36,024 nucleotides of DNA from an uncultured Collinsella sp. (GCA_900547025.1 UREZ01000007.1:1-36024), one strand, 5' to 3'; counted from the stretch's first letter, positions 1 through 8,116 are shown. Translations and numbers: made by a program. The notes: generated from the sequence alone by a model not told the origin.

Positions 1-29
1 CCCGCCGTTTTCTGATGCAAAACGGCGGG
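1..29. terminator. Strong hairpin, probable intrinsic terminator
   Basis: An 11-bp perfect stem (CCCGCCGTTTT paired with AAAACGGCGGG) around a 7-base loop lies just downstream of the response regulator on the minus strand. It probably ends the sensory operon, or a convergent gene outside the window. What follows it on the minus strand is beyond the window edge. Confidence 0.7.
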
Positions 30-70
30 CGGCCTATCTTTACGGCGCCGGAACACGGGCGGCGCACCGA

Positions 71-694
71 CTACGGACGCTCCATATTGGGAACGATGCT
101 GCCCTCGGTCACCGCATGCACGGCCAAGCGCATGATGTTGTCGTAGCCGGTCTTGCTCAGGATCTCCGAGATGCGACGCTTGATGGTGCCCTCACTCATA
201 AACAGCTCGGCCGCGATCTCGCGACGGCTCTTGCCCTCGCAGGCAAGGCGCAAAATCGATAGCTCAACATCGTCGAGTGCCGCCGTACCCGAAAAAATGC
301 TCTCGGGCGGCTTGGGAAACGTGCAATAGCCCGCCAGCGTGGAGCGCATCACGGCGAACAGCTCGTCGATACCGACGTTCTTGTACACAAAGCTATCGAC
401 GCCCGCCTCGCGGGCCTGATCGACAAAGGTGATCTCGGGCATGCCGGTCATGATAATGATGCGGCACTCGGGCAGCTGCTCCTTGATGCGCGCCGCCGCC
501 ACGATGCCGTTGGAATCATGCTCGGTGCATACGTCCATCAGTATCATGTCCGGGCGCTCCCTGAGCGCGACACCCAAGGCCTCGGAGGCATCGGCGATGG
601 CGGAAACAACGGTCATATCGGGCTGGTCGCCAACGGAGCGCGCCAGGCTCTCGCGCAGAATGGCCTGGTCTTCGACTATAAGGACGCGGATCAT
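71..694 (-). CDS. LuxR/NarL-family response regulator
   Basis: This is the output regulator of a two-component system, expected to bind DNA after phosphorylation by the histidine kinase encoded just upstream. The receiver domain covers residues 1-120, with the acidic pocket E8/D9, the phospho-acceptor D54, T83 and K105 all in place. A LuxR-type helix-turn-helix covers about 138-190, with the typical pattern of a conserved REIA followed by SEGTIKRRISEIL. At 207 residues it has the usual length for the NarL/FixJ family. The start codon overlaps the stop of the kinase gene (ATGA) and is preceded by GGAG, so the two are translationally coupled. Target genes cannot be read from the sequence. Confidence 0.93.
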   Translation of the reverse strand: MIRVLIVEDQAILRESLARSVGDQPDMTVVSAIADASEALGVALRERPDMILMDVCTEHDSNGIVAAARIKEQLPECRIIIMTGMPEITFVDQAREAGVDSFVYKNVGIDELFAVMRSTLAGYCTFPKPPESIFSGTAALDDVELSILRLACEGKSRREIAAELFMSEGTIKRRISEILSKTGYDNIMRLAVHAVTEGSIVPNMERP

Positions 695-2190
695 GAACTT
701 CTCCTTTGGACCGTGGCGTTGGAGCTCAGCGGGATGGACGCCGCAAGCGTAAAGGGCCCGGCAGCATGGACCTCTAGGCTGCCGCCCAGATCTTGCGCGA
801 CATGCCTCATACCTGGGATACCCGTTCCCTCGCGATACGATACGGGGGCCGGGGACCCGTCGTTAGAAATCGTCATGCGCGCGATGCCGTCAGCATCCGC
901 CCCCTCCTGCCACAGACGCACGTAGACCCGATGCGCCTGCGCGTGCTTGGTGGCATTGGTCGAGGCCTCGCGAATAATCTGCAAAAATGCGGTGGCGACA
1001 CGCGCGTCCTCAGGCAGCGCACCCTCAACATCGATCTGCACACTCACCAGGCCAAAAGCATGGACGATATCACCCAGCTGCTCTGCAGGCTCGCTGGCAC
1101 CGCCGCTGCGCAAATCGGCGGCAATTGAGCGCAGCAACGGGTCGATCTGCTCGAGCGACTCGTCGTCCAGGCGCCCCTCCTCCAAATAGCGATGGAGAAT
1201 GGACAGGCGCTGCCCAATCACATCGTGAACGCGGGCGCGCATACGTAGATAGGCCGCATTGTCGGCAACCTTTTTAACTTCTTCAATCTGGGACTGGAGC
1301 TCTTGGCCCGCAAGCTCAAGTAGGTGGTTTGCTTGCGCCAAGCGGTCGTAGGCGTGTGCGTATTCCGTCACGTCCAGTCCGATAATGCGCTCAAAGAGGC
1401 GGCCCGAAACCATAACCTCGTCGTGCACAAATAGGCGAATCTCGGCGGGAGAAATCTCGATCACCGCGCGAGCATCACCAAAACGATCCAAGTTAATCCG
1501 CACACGGTTCCTACTGCTTTCGGGCATTTGCATGCTGAGTTTGCGCAGGTCGTTCCATGTGCCGCTCATGTCACCTAGATCGGTGGGCATATGAAGTTCC
1601 ACCAGGTTTTTGCGCATGCAGCGGTTCATGAGCAGCGGACGGCCCCTCGGGTCCAGATACAGGATGCCCACGGGAATCACGTTGATGGTCTCGATCGTCG
1701 AGAACGCGGTGATATCCTCCTGGCGGTTACGGACGTCCATCAAGAGCGCCGCGATGGAACGGAACAGGAAGAACGCTCCCTCTGCGATAAGGACAACGGT
1801 CCACGCCGAGCCCGTGGCAAAAACCACCGGCGGTGTAACGGCGACAACAAGCAGCAGCTCGACCAGCATGACGGGGCGACGATAGCGCACCATAAGCACC
1901 ACGCCATAGGCAAAGATTGCGGCATTGAGCCACAGCACTCCGCCCATTGCCCTGGCGCAAACGTCAAGCGGCGCCACCAGATATGAGCCAGACGACGCGA
2001 ACAAGATGAGCGCCGAAATAACTAGGTGAAGCACGAGGCTCGCCTCGTAGGCGCAAACCGCCCTACGGTTATAGGACGAGCGGCGCGATGCGATGAGCGG
2101 AACGTGGATCGTCTGCAGGCACGCAGCCAGGGCAAAGACAATATCGAGTGCAACGATTTGGGGAAGGATGAGCGAAATCTGCATCGTCAC
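691..2190 (-). CDS. Membrane sensor histidine kinase, HisKA_3-like (NarX/DesK type)
   Basis: This is a sensor kinase that should phosphorylate the response regulator encoded immediately downstream. About five hydrophobic segments lie within residues 5-150, followed by a PAS-like linker (about 160-275) and a coiled coil. The dimerisation helix carries an H-box with H322 in the context RVHDVIGQRLS. The ATPase domain has an N-box at REASTNATKHA (N412) and a G-box at GTGIPGM. The gene begins at a GTG that overlaps the stop codon of the upstream membrane protein (GTGA); an ATG two codons further in is a possible alternative start. Both ends overlap neighbours by four bases, so the three genes form one transcript. 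The signal sensed is unknown. Confidence 0.88.
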   Translation of the reverse strand: MTMQISLILPQIVALDIVFALAACLQTIHVPLIASRRSSYNRRAVCAYEASLVLHLVISALILFASSGSYLVAPLDVCARAMGGVLWLNAAIFAYGVVLMVRYRRPVMLVELLLVVAVTPPVVFATGSAWTVVLIAEGAFFLFRSIAALLMDVRNRQEDITAFSTIETINVIPVGILYLDPRGRPLLMNRCMRKNLVELHMPTDLGDMSGTWNDLRKLSMQMPESSRNRVRINLDRFGDARAVIEISPAEIRLFVHDEVMVSGRLFERIIGLDVTEYAHAYDRLAQANHLLELAGQELQSQIEEVKKVADNAAYLRMRARVHDVIGQRLSILHRYLEEGRLDDESLEQIDPLLRSIAADLRSGGASEPAEQLGDIVHAFGLVSVQIDVEGALPEDARVATAFLQIIREASTNATKHAQAHRVYVRLWQEGADADGIARMTISNDGSPAPVSYREGTGIPGMRHVAQDLGGSLEVHAAGPFTLAASIPLSSNATVQRRSS

Positions 2191-4070
2191 TCACCCGCCC
2201 GCGGCATCAACACGATCATACGCAACTGGCCGGGTTCGCCCTCAAGGCGGTATGCCACGTTGCGCCCTTGCAGAGCGCTTTCGAGCTCTTGCGCAGCGGG
2301 CGTCTGCGAAAGATCTTCATCATCGTTGGAAAAAAGCGTGGCGCGCAGCTCGACACTGCATCGGTCATGGTCGCCCAAGTGACACATAAGCGCCGGATGG
2401 TCGGTGGTGTAGGCGAAGAACGCAAAATCGTACACGCAGTCATACAGCGCGCTTACCGTACTGGCGTGCAACGGGCGCCGTATGGCGATAATCGAGGCGC
2501 AATCGATATCGATGGTGCGCAGGTCGCTTGCGAGCTCGTTGGCGATGAGCTGAATGCGGTCGCGATCAAAACCGCTCTCCCCGTGCTGCGCCAACGTGAG
2601 CGATCCCTTGCGCTTGCAATAGGCGACGAGCATCTTGGCGCGCTGCAGCATGCGGTAACGCTCGTGTGAAGATGTTTCGTCGGTCAACGACGGCAGCGAG
2701 CTCAGCAGGTCGTACATCCCTTCGAGCGCGCGAGCAAGCGCCTGGTCCACATCTTGGACCAGCAAGGTCTCGGCCTCTTGATCTGCCAGGTGCGTCTTAA
2801 GGTCGTAGTCGGCAGCGAGCAGCTCGTTTTGACGTTGCAGCTCCATGCGACGGTGTGCCAGTTCACGGTTAAGCTCGTTGAGACCCGACACGTCTTGGGC
2901 AAGCAGGGCCGATCCGCCCAACAGTGGAAAGGCACGGTACATCACATCGGGATCGGACGCCACGGCAAAGGCATGGGCGCGGCTGTGCGCCTGGGTCCGC
3001 AACTCCTCGCGCACGCCTACCGGCATTGGCTTTGACACTGGCGTGGCATAGACTTCCTGCAGGTCGCGCGTTAGAACTTTGAGGTCAAGCGGCAAGGTGT
3101 CGAAAATACCGGCGATGTCGTGATATGACGGAATGACACCACAATCGAGACAGATTTCCATCGCCACCACGCACAAGACGCAATAGATGAGCGAGAAGTT
3201 GAGCCTCCATGCCCAGGGCACGCGCAACGCATATGAGATGGCAAAGAACGCGCCGCCCAGGAGCACGAGCGCCGCCGTGCCCGAGAAACGTTGGATGCGA
3301 AAGGACGAGGACCGGCCCACCAGGATAAAAAAGGCCACAAAGTTAAAGGCCGTCCACACGAGGACGGCGAAATAACCCCAGCCGTACGTGTAGTCGTTGC
3401 TCCAGGTGCCGCTTGTGCGGTCAAAGTGGAAGACCTGCTGGTGAAAATCGTTGGTGAGCACAAATCCGATAAGCAGGATAGCCATAATCCACAGCGCAGC
3501 GCAGTAGCGGCGACCCAGGCGGTGTTGCTCCAGGCCCGCAAGGCGCAGACCACACAACTGGTAGAGCAGTGGAATGAGCGTCATGGGCACGTAGTACAGG
3601 TACCACAGCACGGTGGCATAGAACGGCGTGAACGACTTGTACTTGAGAATGACTTCGATCATCCACAGGGCGCAGATGGTGGCGATGGCAACAAGGCGGC
3701 GGCGCAACACATAGTCCAAACAGCGCAGATAGACCGATACGCCCCAGATCGAAAATACAATTGCGGCGACAAGCAGCGGGAGAGAGCTCGAGTGGACGAG
3801 CGCATCCACGACCTCTTCGGACACCTCGCTATAGGCGGGCACTACGTTAGAAAGTTTGGGATCGAAGGCGAACAGCGCCGGCAAGACCGCCAAAAGCATG
3901 AGGAACAGTGCGGTGATGGCGCCGGCGATAGCAAAGACGCGATGACGATACACCTGATGTGTTATGCCAACAAGGAATCGCGGCATGGCGAAGAGCCTGC
4001 CACCCCTGGGATCCGCAACCGGCGCGGTCCGGGCGGCCGCGTGGCCGATATGTCGCTCGCGGGTACCCAT
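2187..4070 (-). CDS. Multi-TM sensor-like protein with degenerate kinase-type C-terminus
   Basis: First gene of the sensory operon, 627 residues. About eight hydrophobic helices lie in the first half: one near residues 45-67, a periplasmic loop, and then a seven-helix block resembling the 7TM domains of some histidine kinases. A coiled coil follows, then a region with the outline of a histidine kinase tail but no recognisable H-box, N-box or G-box. It is therefore probably a signal-input partner or pseudo-kinase rather than an active kinase. I chose the ATG at 4070 because AAAGGGA precedes it, and because longer starts would run into the hairpin at 4138-4173. Overlap with the next gene implies coupling. 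The role is inferred from context. Confidence 0.72.
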   Translation of the reverse strand: MGTRERHIGHAAARTAPVADPRGGRLFAMPRFLVGITHQVYRHRVFAIAGAITALFLMLLAVLPALFAFDPKLSNVVPAYSEVSEEVVDALVHSSSLPLLVAAIVFSIWGVSVYLRCLDYVLRRRLVAIATICALWMIEVILKYKSFTPFYATVLWYLYYVPMTLIPLLYQLCGLRLAGLEQHRLGRRYCAALWIMAILLIGFVLTNDFHQQVFHFDRTSGTWSNDYTYGWGYFAVLVWTAFNFVAFFILVGRSSSFRIQRFSGTAALVLLGGAFFAISYALRVPWAWRLNFSLIYCVLCVVAMEICLDCGVIPSYHDIAGIFDTLPLDLKVLTRDLQEVYATPVSKPMPVGVREELRTQAHSRAHAFAVASDPDVMYRAFPLLGGSALLAQDVSGLNELNRELAHRRMELQRQNELLAADYDLKTHLADQEAETLLVQDVDQALARALEGMYDLLSSLPSLTDETSSHERYRMLQRAKMLVAYCKRKGSLTLAQHGESGFDRDRIQLIANELASDLRTIDIDCASIIAIRRPLHASTVSALYDCVYDFAFFAYTTDHPALMCHLGDHDRCSVELRATLFSNDDEDLSQTPAAQELESALQGRNVAYRLEGEPGQLRMIVLMPRAGE

Positions 4071-4137
4071 AGTCCCTTTAGTGTACCGACAGATGGGTCG
4101 AAAAAGCGGGCCGCATGTCCCAAAATCCGCAGACGGC

Positions 4138-4173
4138 AAGGCGCCCGGCGAGCACATACTCGCCGGGCGCCTT
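4138..4173. terminator. Terminator hairpin after the first GH1 gene
   Basis: A 15-bp perfect stem (AAGGCGCCCGGCGAG with its complement) around a 6-base loop lies between the GH1 gene and the sensory operon. It should stop transcription of the GH1 gene before the sensory operon promoter. No long T-run follows the stem. Confidence 0.7.
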
Positions 4174-4209
4174 GGCTAGGAGGCTATGAAGTTGAGTGTC
4201 TCAGCTTCC

Positions 4210-5640
4210 TTAGGATAGGTCCTCACCATTCGTTTCAATGACATGCTTGTACCAGTCGAAGCTCTTCTTTTTGGAACGCTTGAGGGTACCGTTGCCCGCA
4301 TCGTCGCGATCCACATAGATAAAGCCGTAGCGCTTGGACATCTCGCCCGTGCCGGCAGACACCAGGTCGATCGGGCCCCAGGTGGTGTAGCCCAGCAGGT
4401 CAACGCCGTCCTCGGTCACCGCGTCGCGCATGGTCTGGATGTGCTGACGCAGGTAGTCGATACGGTAGTCGTCGTTGATGGAGCCATCCTCCTCGACAAC
4501 ATCCTTGGCGCCCAGACCGTTCTCGACCACAAACAGCGGCTTCTGATAACGGTCGTACAGGTCGTTAAGGGTGATGCGGAAGCCCAGCGGATCGATGGCC
4601 CAGCCCCACTGGCTCTCCTGCAGGTAGGGATTCTTGGCGCCGGCGAAGGCGTTGCCCTGGGTGCGCTCGACATCGGGGTTATCGGCACCGGCAGAGCAGC
4701 GGGTGCTGTAGTAGCTAAAGCTGATGAAGTCGACGGTGTTGGCGGCCAGGATCTCGCGGTCCTCGTCGGTCATACCCACATCGATGCCTAGACGCTCGAG
4801 CTTCTTGACGGCATAGGCCGGGTAGTAGCCGCGGCTCTGGACGTCGACGAAGAAGTAGTTGTCCTGGTTATCGAGCTGCGCCTGGCGTACATCGCCCGGA
4901 CGGCAGCTGTAGGGGTAGTAGCTACCTGCGGCGAGCATGCAGCCGATCTTGATCTCGGGGTCGATCTCGTGAGCAATCTTGGTTGCCCAAGCGCTGGCGA
5001 CGAGCTCGTTGTGGGCGGCCAGGTACTCGACGGCCTCCTTGTTCTCGCCCTCCTCAAAGACCAGGCCGGCACCCATAAACGGCAGGTGCAAGATCATATT
5101 GATCTCGTTAAAGGTGAGCCAGTACTTCACCAGGCCCTTGTAGCGGGTGAAGATCGTGGTCGCGAGGTTCTTGTAGAAGTCGATGAGCTTGCGGTTGCGC
5201 CAGCCGCCGTACTCCTTGATGAGGTGAATCGGGCAGTCGAAGTGCGTGATGGTCACAAGCGGCTCGATGCCGTGCGCCTGACACTCGCGGAATACGTCCT
5301 CGTAGAAGGCCAGACCGGCCTCGTTGGGCTCGGCCTCGTCACCGTTGGGGAAGATGCGGGTCCACGCCAGACTCATGCGGAAGGTCTTAAAGCCCATCTC
5401 GGCAAAGAGAGCGATGTCCTCTTTGTAGTGGTGATAGAAATCGATGCCGGTCTGCGCAGGATAGTAATAGCCGTCCTCGAAGTCGAGCATCTTGCGCTGG
5501 CCGGAGACCACCGCATAGCGCTCGGGGCCGTGCGGAGCTACGTCCACGTTGGCAAGGCCGCGGCCGTCCACGTCGTAGGCGCCCTCGCACTGGTTGGCAG
5601 CCGTCGCGCCACCCCACAGGAAGTCTTTACGGAAAGCCAT
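4210..5640 (-). CDS. GH1 6-phospho-beta-glucosidase
   Basis: Hydrolyses phosphorylated beta-glucosides delivered by a PTS, giving glucose 6-phosphate and an aglycone or sugar, in the cytoplasm. At 476 residues it is full length for glycoside hydrolase family 1. The acid/base glutamate is E179 in TFNEIN and the nucleophile is E373 in VVENGLG. S428, K436 and Y438 (DLVSAGTGEMSKRYGF) match the phosphate-binding Ser/Lys/Tyr set that separates 6-phospho enzymes from plain beta-glucosidases. The start has GAAAGGAT upstream. No PTS gene is adjacent, so its transporter must be elsewhere; the EIIBC at 16487-17935 is one candidate. It is a paralogue of the GH1 at 14922-16340. The exact glycoside is unknown. 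Confidence 0.92.
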   Translation of the reverse strand: MAFRKDFLWGGATAANQCEGAYDVDGRGLANVDVAPHGPERYAVVSGQRKMLDFEDGYYYPAQTGIDFYHHYKEDIALFAEMGFKTFRMSLAWTRIFPNGDEAEPNEAGLAFYEDVFRECQAHGIEPLVTITHFDCPIHLIKEYGGWRNRKLIDFYKNLATTIFTRYKGLVKYWLTFNEINMILHLPFMGAGLVFEEGENKEAVEYLAAHNELVASAWATKIAHEIDPEIKIGCMLAAGSYYPYSCRPGDVRQAQLDNQDNYFFVDVQSRGYYPAYAVKKLERLGIDVGMTDEDREILAANTVDFISFSYYSTRCSAGADNPDVERTQGNAFAGAKNPYLQESQWGWAIDPLGFRITLNDLYDRYQKPLFVVENGLGAKDVVEEDGSINDDYRIDYLRQHIQTMRDAVTEDGVDLLGYTTWGPIDLVSAGTGEMSKRYGFIYVDRDDAGNGTLKRSKKKSFDWYKHVIETNGEDLS

Positions 5641-5789
5641 GCATCGATCCTTTCATACGCTACTTGTCGTGGTTTCAGTATCCCCGCAAACGGGGTGCCA
5701 CTCAACGATAACAGCGCGGGTCGACACTTCTTTTCGTGCGCAGGCGCCCGGCGGCCACCCCGCCTGACACTTTTTGATACCCGCCCGTC

Positions 5790-5830
5790 CAAGCCGCCAC
5801 AAAGAGGACAGGCACCTTTGTGGTGGCTTG
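5790..5830. repeat. Palindromic repeat, family B copy 1
   Basis: Fifteen-base arms, CAAGCCGCCACAAAG and CTTTGTGGTGGCTTG, pair with one mismatch around a loop containing GGACAGGCAC. A second copy lies at 7214-7252, and both precede a family A palindrome. The layout resembles REP-type intergenic elements. Confidence 0.8.
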
Positions 5831-5839
5831 GGCCCGGTT

Positions 5840-5896
5840 TGTCTCGATCTGTAACAGTTAGACAGCCAAAACCGGGCCTGGTGTTACAGATTGAGA
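5840..5896. repeat. Palindromic repeat, family A copy 1
   Basis: The arms TCTCGATCTGTAACA and TGTTACAGATTGAGA pair at 14 of 15 positions, separated by about 27 bases. This is the most diverged of three related copies in the window; the others are at 5921-5979 and 7262-7320. Confidence 0.8.
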
Positions 5897-5920
5897 TTGT
5901 TCGGCCTGTCCCCTGCGGTT

Positions 5921-5979
5921 TGTCTAAATCTGTAACAGGTAGAGACGATTTGGCCCGCCGGATGTTACAGATTGAGACA
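5921..5979. repeat. Palindromic repeat, family A copy 2
   Basis: Seventeen-base arms (TGTCTAAATCTGTAACA and its partner) pair at 16 of 17 positions. The 25-base centre (AGAGACGATTTGGCCCGCC) is nearly the same as in copy 3, so the whole unit, not only the arms, is conserved. It abuts the decayed DUF4867 3' end. Confidence 0.85.
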
Positions 5980-6050
5980 GAAGATTCTAGTCGCAGGCGA
6001 TGTCGAGGTTTTACCGGTGAGGCCTACATGACCGCCTTCGCTCGGCAACT
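5980..6050 (-). pseudogene. Decayed duplicate of the DUF4867-like gene 3' end
   Basis: This stretch is closely similar to 7321-7390, the last codons of the DUF4867-like gene, and includes an identical run encoding the final NLDIACD and stop. Here the reading frame is broken further upstream by an indel and an in-frame TAA, so it is a non-coding remnant. Together with the preceding palindrome it forms a direct repeat of about 130 bp flanking the ATPase gene. Confidence 0.8.
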
Positions 6051-6060
6051 CATTTGACTG

Positions 6061-6098
6061 AATAGGAAAAAAAGGAAAAAATAGGAAAAAAAGGAAAG
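6061..6098 (+). repeat. Short tandem AGGAAAA tract with ribosome binding site
   Basis: Four iterations of a purine-only unit (AGGAAAAAA alternating with AGGAAAAAAT) end in AAGGAAAGGAG, a strong Shine-Dalgarno sequence just before the ATG of the ATPase. The tract offers several overlapping AGGA sites and could change length by slippage, which would alter the leader but not the coding frame. Confidence 0.7.
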
Positions 6099-6105
6099 GA
6101 GACTC

Positions 6106-7212
6106 ATGACTGAAACCATCTTCTCCCCCTCATTTGGAAATCGCCCGTCCTATCTGGTGGGGCGCGGGAGCGTGATTTCGACATTCATCTCCGGCCTTGA
6201 GCAGGAGCCGGGCAATCGAGACCGAGCCATGCTCATGCTCGGCCAGCGAGGCAGCGGCAAAACGGTTCTGTTGTGGGAACTTGCCGATCGCGCCCGCAAG
6301 CTCGGCTTTGTTGTCGCCACGCCCACCGTAGCCTCCGAGGACATGCTCGAGCGTATTGTTGAGAAGATCCAAGAAGCGGGCGAACCCTACGTCAACAAAC
6401 GCCGCCTTCCCAAACTCACGAGCGGCAGTCTAAGTGTTTTTGGGTTCTCGGCAGGCCTCGAGTTCACACGAGACGTGCAGGAGACCAAGAGCTTTCAGTT
6501 CAAACTCACACAGCTTGCGCGTAAACTGACGGAGCAGGGGCACGGCATCCTCATCCTCATCGACGAACTCCAAGCAAATTCACCCGAGATCAGACAGCTC
6601 GTCACCGCCTATCAAGAGCTGGTCGGCGAACGGCTCAACGTCGCGCTCGTCATGGCGGGCCTCCCGGGAGCAGTCTCCGCGACACTCAACGACCGCGTAC
6701 TGACATTTCTCAACCGCGCACGCAAAGTCACGCTCGAACCGCTTTCAGTCGGAGATGTCGATGCATATTATCAGCGGGCTTTCGAAGAGCTCGACCTTGA
6801 TATTCCAGGCGATCTTCGCCTCCGTGCCGCTCGTGCAACCCAAGGATCGCCCTATATGCTACAGCTCATCGGCTACAACATCGCCAATCGCTGCCAGGCA
6901 GGAGAATACGTAACGCCAGAGCAAGTCGACGGAGCTATCGAAGCGTCAAAGGCCGATTTCGAAAACGATGTTTGTGAAACGACGCTCGCCGCGCTATCGG
7001 ACCAAGACGTCGCGTTTCTCGACGCAATGACTGATGACAAAGACGGCGTGTCGCGCATCTCCAATGTGGCCGAGCGCATGTCAGTCACACCCGACTATGC
7101 GCAAAAGTATCGCCGACGCCTCATCGACGCCGGCGTTATCGAACAGGCACGCCGCGGTTACGTGCGTTTCGCTGTTCCATATATGGCTGACTATCTGCGC
7201 AGCCAGCTCTAG
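6106..7212 (+). CDS. AAA-family ATPase with C-terminal winged-helix region
   Basis: A 368-residue stand-alone P-loop ATPase of the Orc1/Cdc6-like or archaeal-ATPase type. Walker A is GQRGSGKT at residues 46-53 and Walker B is LIDE at 151-154. The C-terminal part (about 290-368) looks like a winged helix, with a YAQKYRRRLIDAGVIE segment. Such proteins are found in defence, mobile-element and nucleic-acid contexts, but no partner effector is adjacent. It runs opposite to all its neighbours and sits between a direct repeat that includes the 3' end of the DUF4867-like gene, which suggests insertion or a local duplication. The start is fixed by AAGGAAAGGAG. The substrate is unknown. Confidence 0.82.
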   Translation: MTETIFSPSFGNRPSYLVGRGSVISTFISGLEQEPGNRDRAMLMLGQRGSGKTVLLWELADRARKLGFVVATPTVASEDMLERIVEKIQEAGEPYVNKRRLPKLTSGSLSVFGFSAGLEFTRDVQETKSFQFKLTQLARKLTEQGHGILILIDELQANSPEIRQLVTAYQELVGERLNVALVMAGLPGAVSATLNDRVLTFLNRARKVTLEPLSVGDVDAYYQRAFEELDLDIPGDLRLRAARATQGSPYMLQLIGYNIANRCQAGEYVTPEQVDGAIEASKADFENDVCETTLAALSDQDVAFLDAMTDDKDGVSRISNVAERMSVTPDYAQKYRRRLIDAGVIEQARRGYVRFAVPYMADYLRSQL

Positions 7213-7213
7213 A

Positions 7214-7252
7214 CAGCCACCACAATGGGGACAGGCACCTTTGTGGTGGCTG
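7214..7252. repeat. Palindromic repeat, family B copy 2
   Basis: Perfect 12-base arms, CAGCCACCACAA and TTGTGGTGGCTG, enclose a loop with GGGGACAGGCACC. It begins two bases after the ATPase stop codon and could also act as its terminator, although no T-run follows. Confidence 0.82.
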
Positions 7253-7261
7253 GGGGTGGTA

Positions 7262-7320
7262 TGTCTCGATCTGTAACAGGCAGAGACGATTTAGCCCGCT
7301 AGATGTTACAGATCGAGACA
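7262..7320. repeat. Palindromic repeat, family A copy 3
   Basis: Perfect 17-base arms (TGTCTCGATCTGTAACA and its complement) surround a 25-base centre shared with copy 2. It ends seven bases after the DUF4867-like stop codon, between two convergent genes, so it may double as a bidirectional terminator. Confidence 0.87.
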
Positions 7321-7327
7321 GAAGATT

Positions 7328-7972
7328 CTAGTCGCAGGCGATGTCGAGGTTCTTGCCGATGAGGCCTACGTAGCCGCCCTCGGCAGCTTTGGGGCTGTCG
7401 GCGTGGCAGAGGACCCACTTGTCGGCCTTCCAGTAGCAGTAGCTGTCACCGGCGGCAGGCATGTCGGCTGCAGCCTCGGGGCGCGGGCCATTGGTGCCCG
7501 CCGGCAGCGCCACCATCACCTGGAAGCCGCCGTCGTCGACCATGCAGGGCGTGTAGTGGAGCGTGGTGTTGAAGACCTCAACGACCTTGCCCACCGGCAC
7601 GTGGAACGCCTTGACGCACGCGGTGTCGAGCTTGCCGTCCTCGATCTCCCAGCGATGCGCCACGAGCAGGATAAAGTCGCGCGCACCCAGGTTGAACTCG
7701 CTGGCACGGTGATACTCCAGGCAGTTGAGTCGTGTATTGTGGCCGTTGCACCAGCCGAGCTGGAAGGGACGGCCGCCAAACATGAGAAAGCCCAATTTAT
7801 CGGCATCCTTGACGCCCTCGAGCTCCGGCGCGCTTGCTACGTACTTGCTGCCCTCGGGGATGGGCGTAGCCGCGAGCGCCTCGATAAGTGGAGCGGTCAG
7901 GCTAGACGGAACGTCGTCCCAAACGTTGCCATAGGACTTGAACTCGGGATCAGAGACAGAGTAGATATGCAT
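7328..7972 (-). CDS. DUF4867-family protein
   Basis: A 214-residue cytoplasmic protein of a family without an established function, found in Firmicutes and Actinobacteria, often near sugar genes. It begins MHIYSVSDPEFKSYG, which is typical of the family. Its make-up is that of a compact beta-rich, cupin or ureidoglycolate-lyase-like fold, with HNTRLNCLEYHRASEFN in the middle as a possible metal or substrate site; this part is inference. I chose the ATG at 7972 because AGGAGTGAAC precedes it, and a longer reading frame would begin inside the operator-like inverted repeat upstream. The last codons are duplicated at 5980-6050. It stands alone, between the ATPase and luxS. Confidence 0.75.
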   Translation of the reverse strand: MHIYSVSDPEFKSYGNVWDDVPSSLTAPLIEALAATPIPEGSKYVASAPELEGVKDADKLGFLMFGGRPFQLGWCNGHNTRLNCLEYHRASEFNLGARDFILLVAHRWEIEDGKLDTACVKAFHVPVGKVVEVFNTTLHYTPCMVDDGGFQVMVALPAGTNGPRPEAAADMPAAGDSYCYWKADKWVLCHADSPKAAEGGYVGLIGKNLDIACD

Positions 7973-7981
7973 GTTCACTCC

Positions 7982-8007
7982 TGTTCGTAAATGTGACCAT
8001 ACGAACA
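7982..8007. promoter_or_regulatory. Operator-like inverted repeat upstream of the DUF4867-like gene
   Basis: Eight-base arms TGTTCGTA and TACGAACA are separated by 10 bases, immediately upstream of the ribosome binding site. A further GTTC-rich stretch (8005-8015) extends the symmetry. The position fits repressor binding in the leader; no regulator is identified. Confidence 0.45.
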
Positions 8008-8056
8008 TTCTAGAACAAACATGAGCGATTTTGAACGCTCGTCCCGACCACTCAAC

Positions 8057-8087
8057 AAAAAGGCGCCCCCGCATAAGCGAAGGCGCC
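8057..8087 (-). terminator. Intrinsic terminator of luxS
   Basis: On the minus strand, GGCGCC, then an inner CGC/GCG pair, then GGCGCC form a stem that is followed by TTTTTG. It lies about 30 bases after the luxS stop codon. Confidence 0.78.
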
Positions 8088-8116
8088 CAATACGCGCGTT
8101 TTGGGCGATAAAGCCC

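Larger units (their letters stand above)
5641..6105. other. Repeat-rich intergenic region upstream of the ATPase
   Basis: This 465-bp gap holds no convincing gene. From right to left on the minus strand it contains the promoter region of the GH1 gene, with a small CCCCG/CGGGG hairpin near 5685-5700. It then holds a 41-bp palindrome (5790-5830), two 57-59-bp palindromes (5840-5896 and 5921-5979), and a decayed copy of the last codons of the DUF4867-like gene (5980-6050). A purine-rich AGGAAAA repeat tract (6061-6098) follows and ends in the ribosome binding site of the ATPase. Confidence 0.8.

Noticed and set aside
4969..6057. Plus-strand frame of 362 codons opposite the GH1 gene
   Set aside because: Shadow of the GH1 gene running on through the repeats; the translation has no motif.
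5790..7320. CRISPR-like array
   Set aside because: The repeats are palindromes of different families with irregular spacing; there are no unique spacers and no cas genes.
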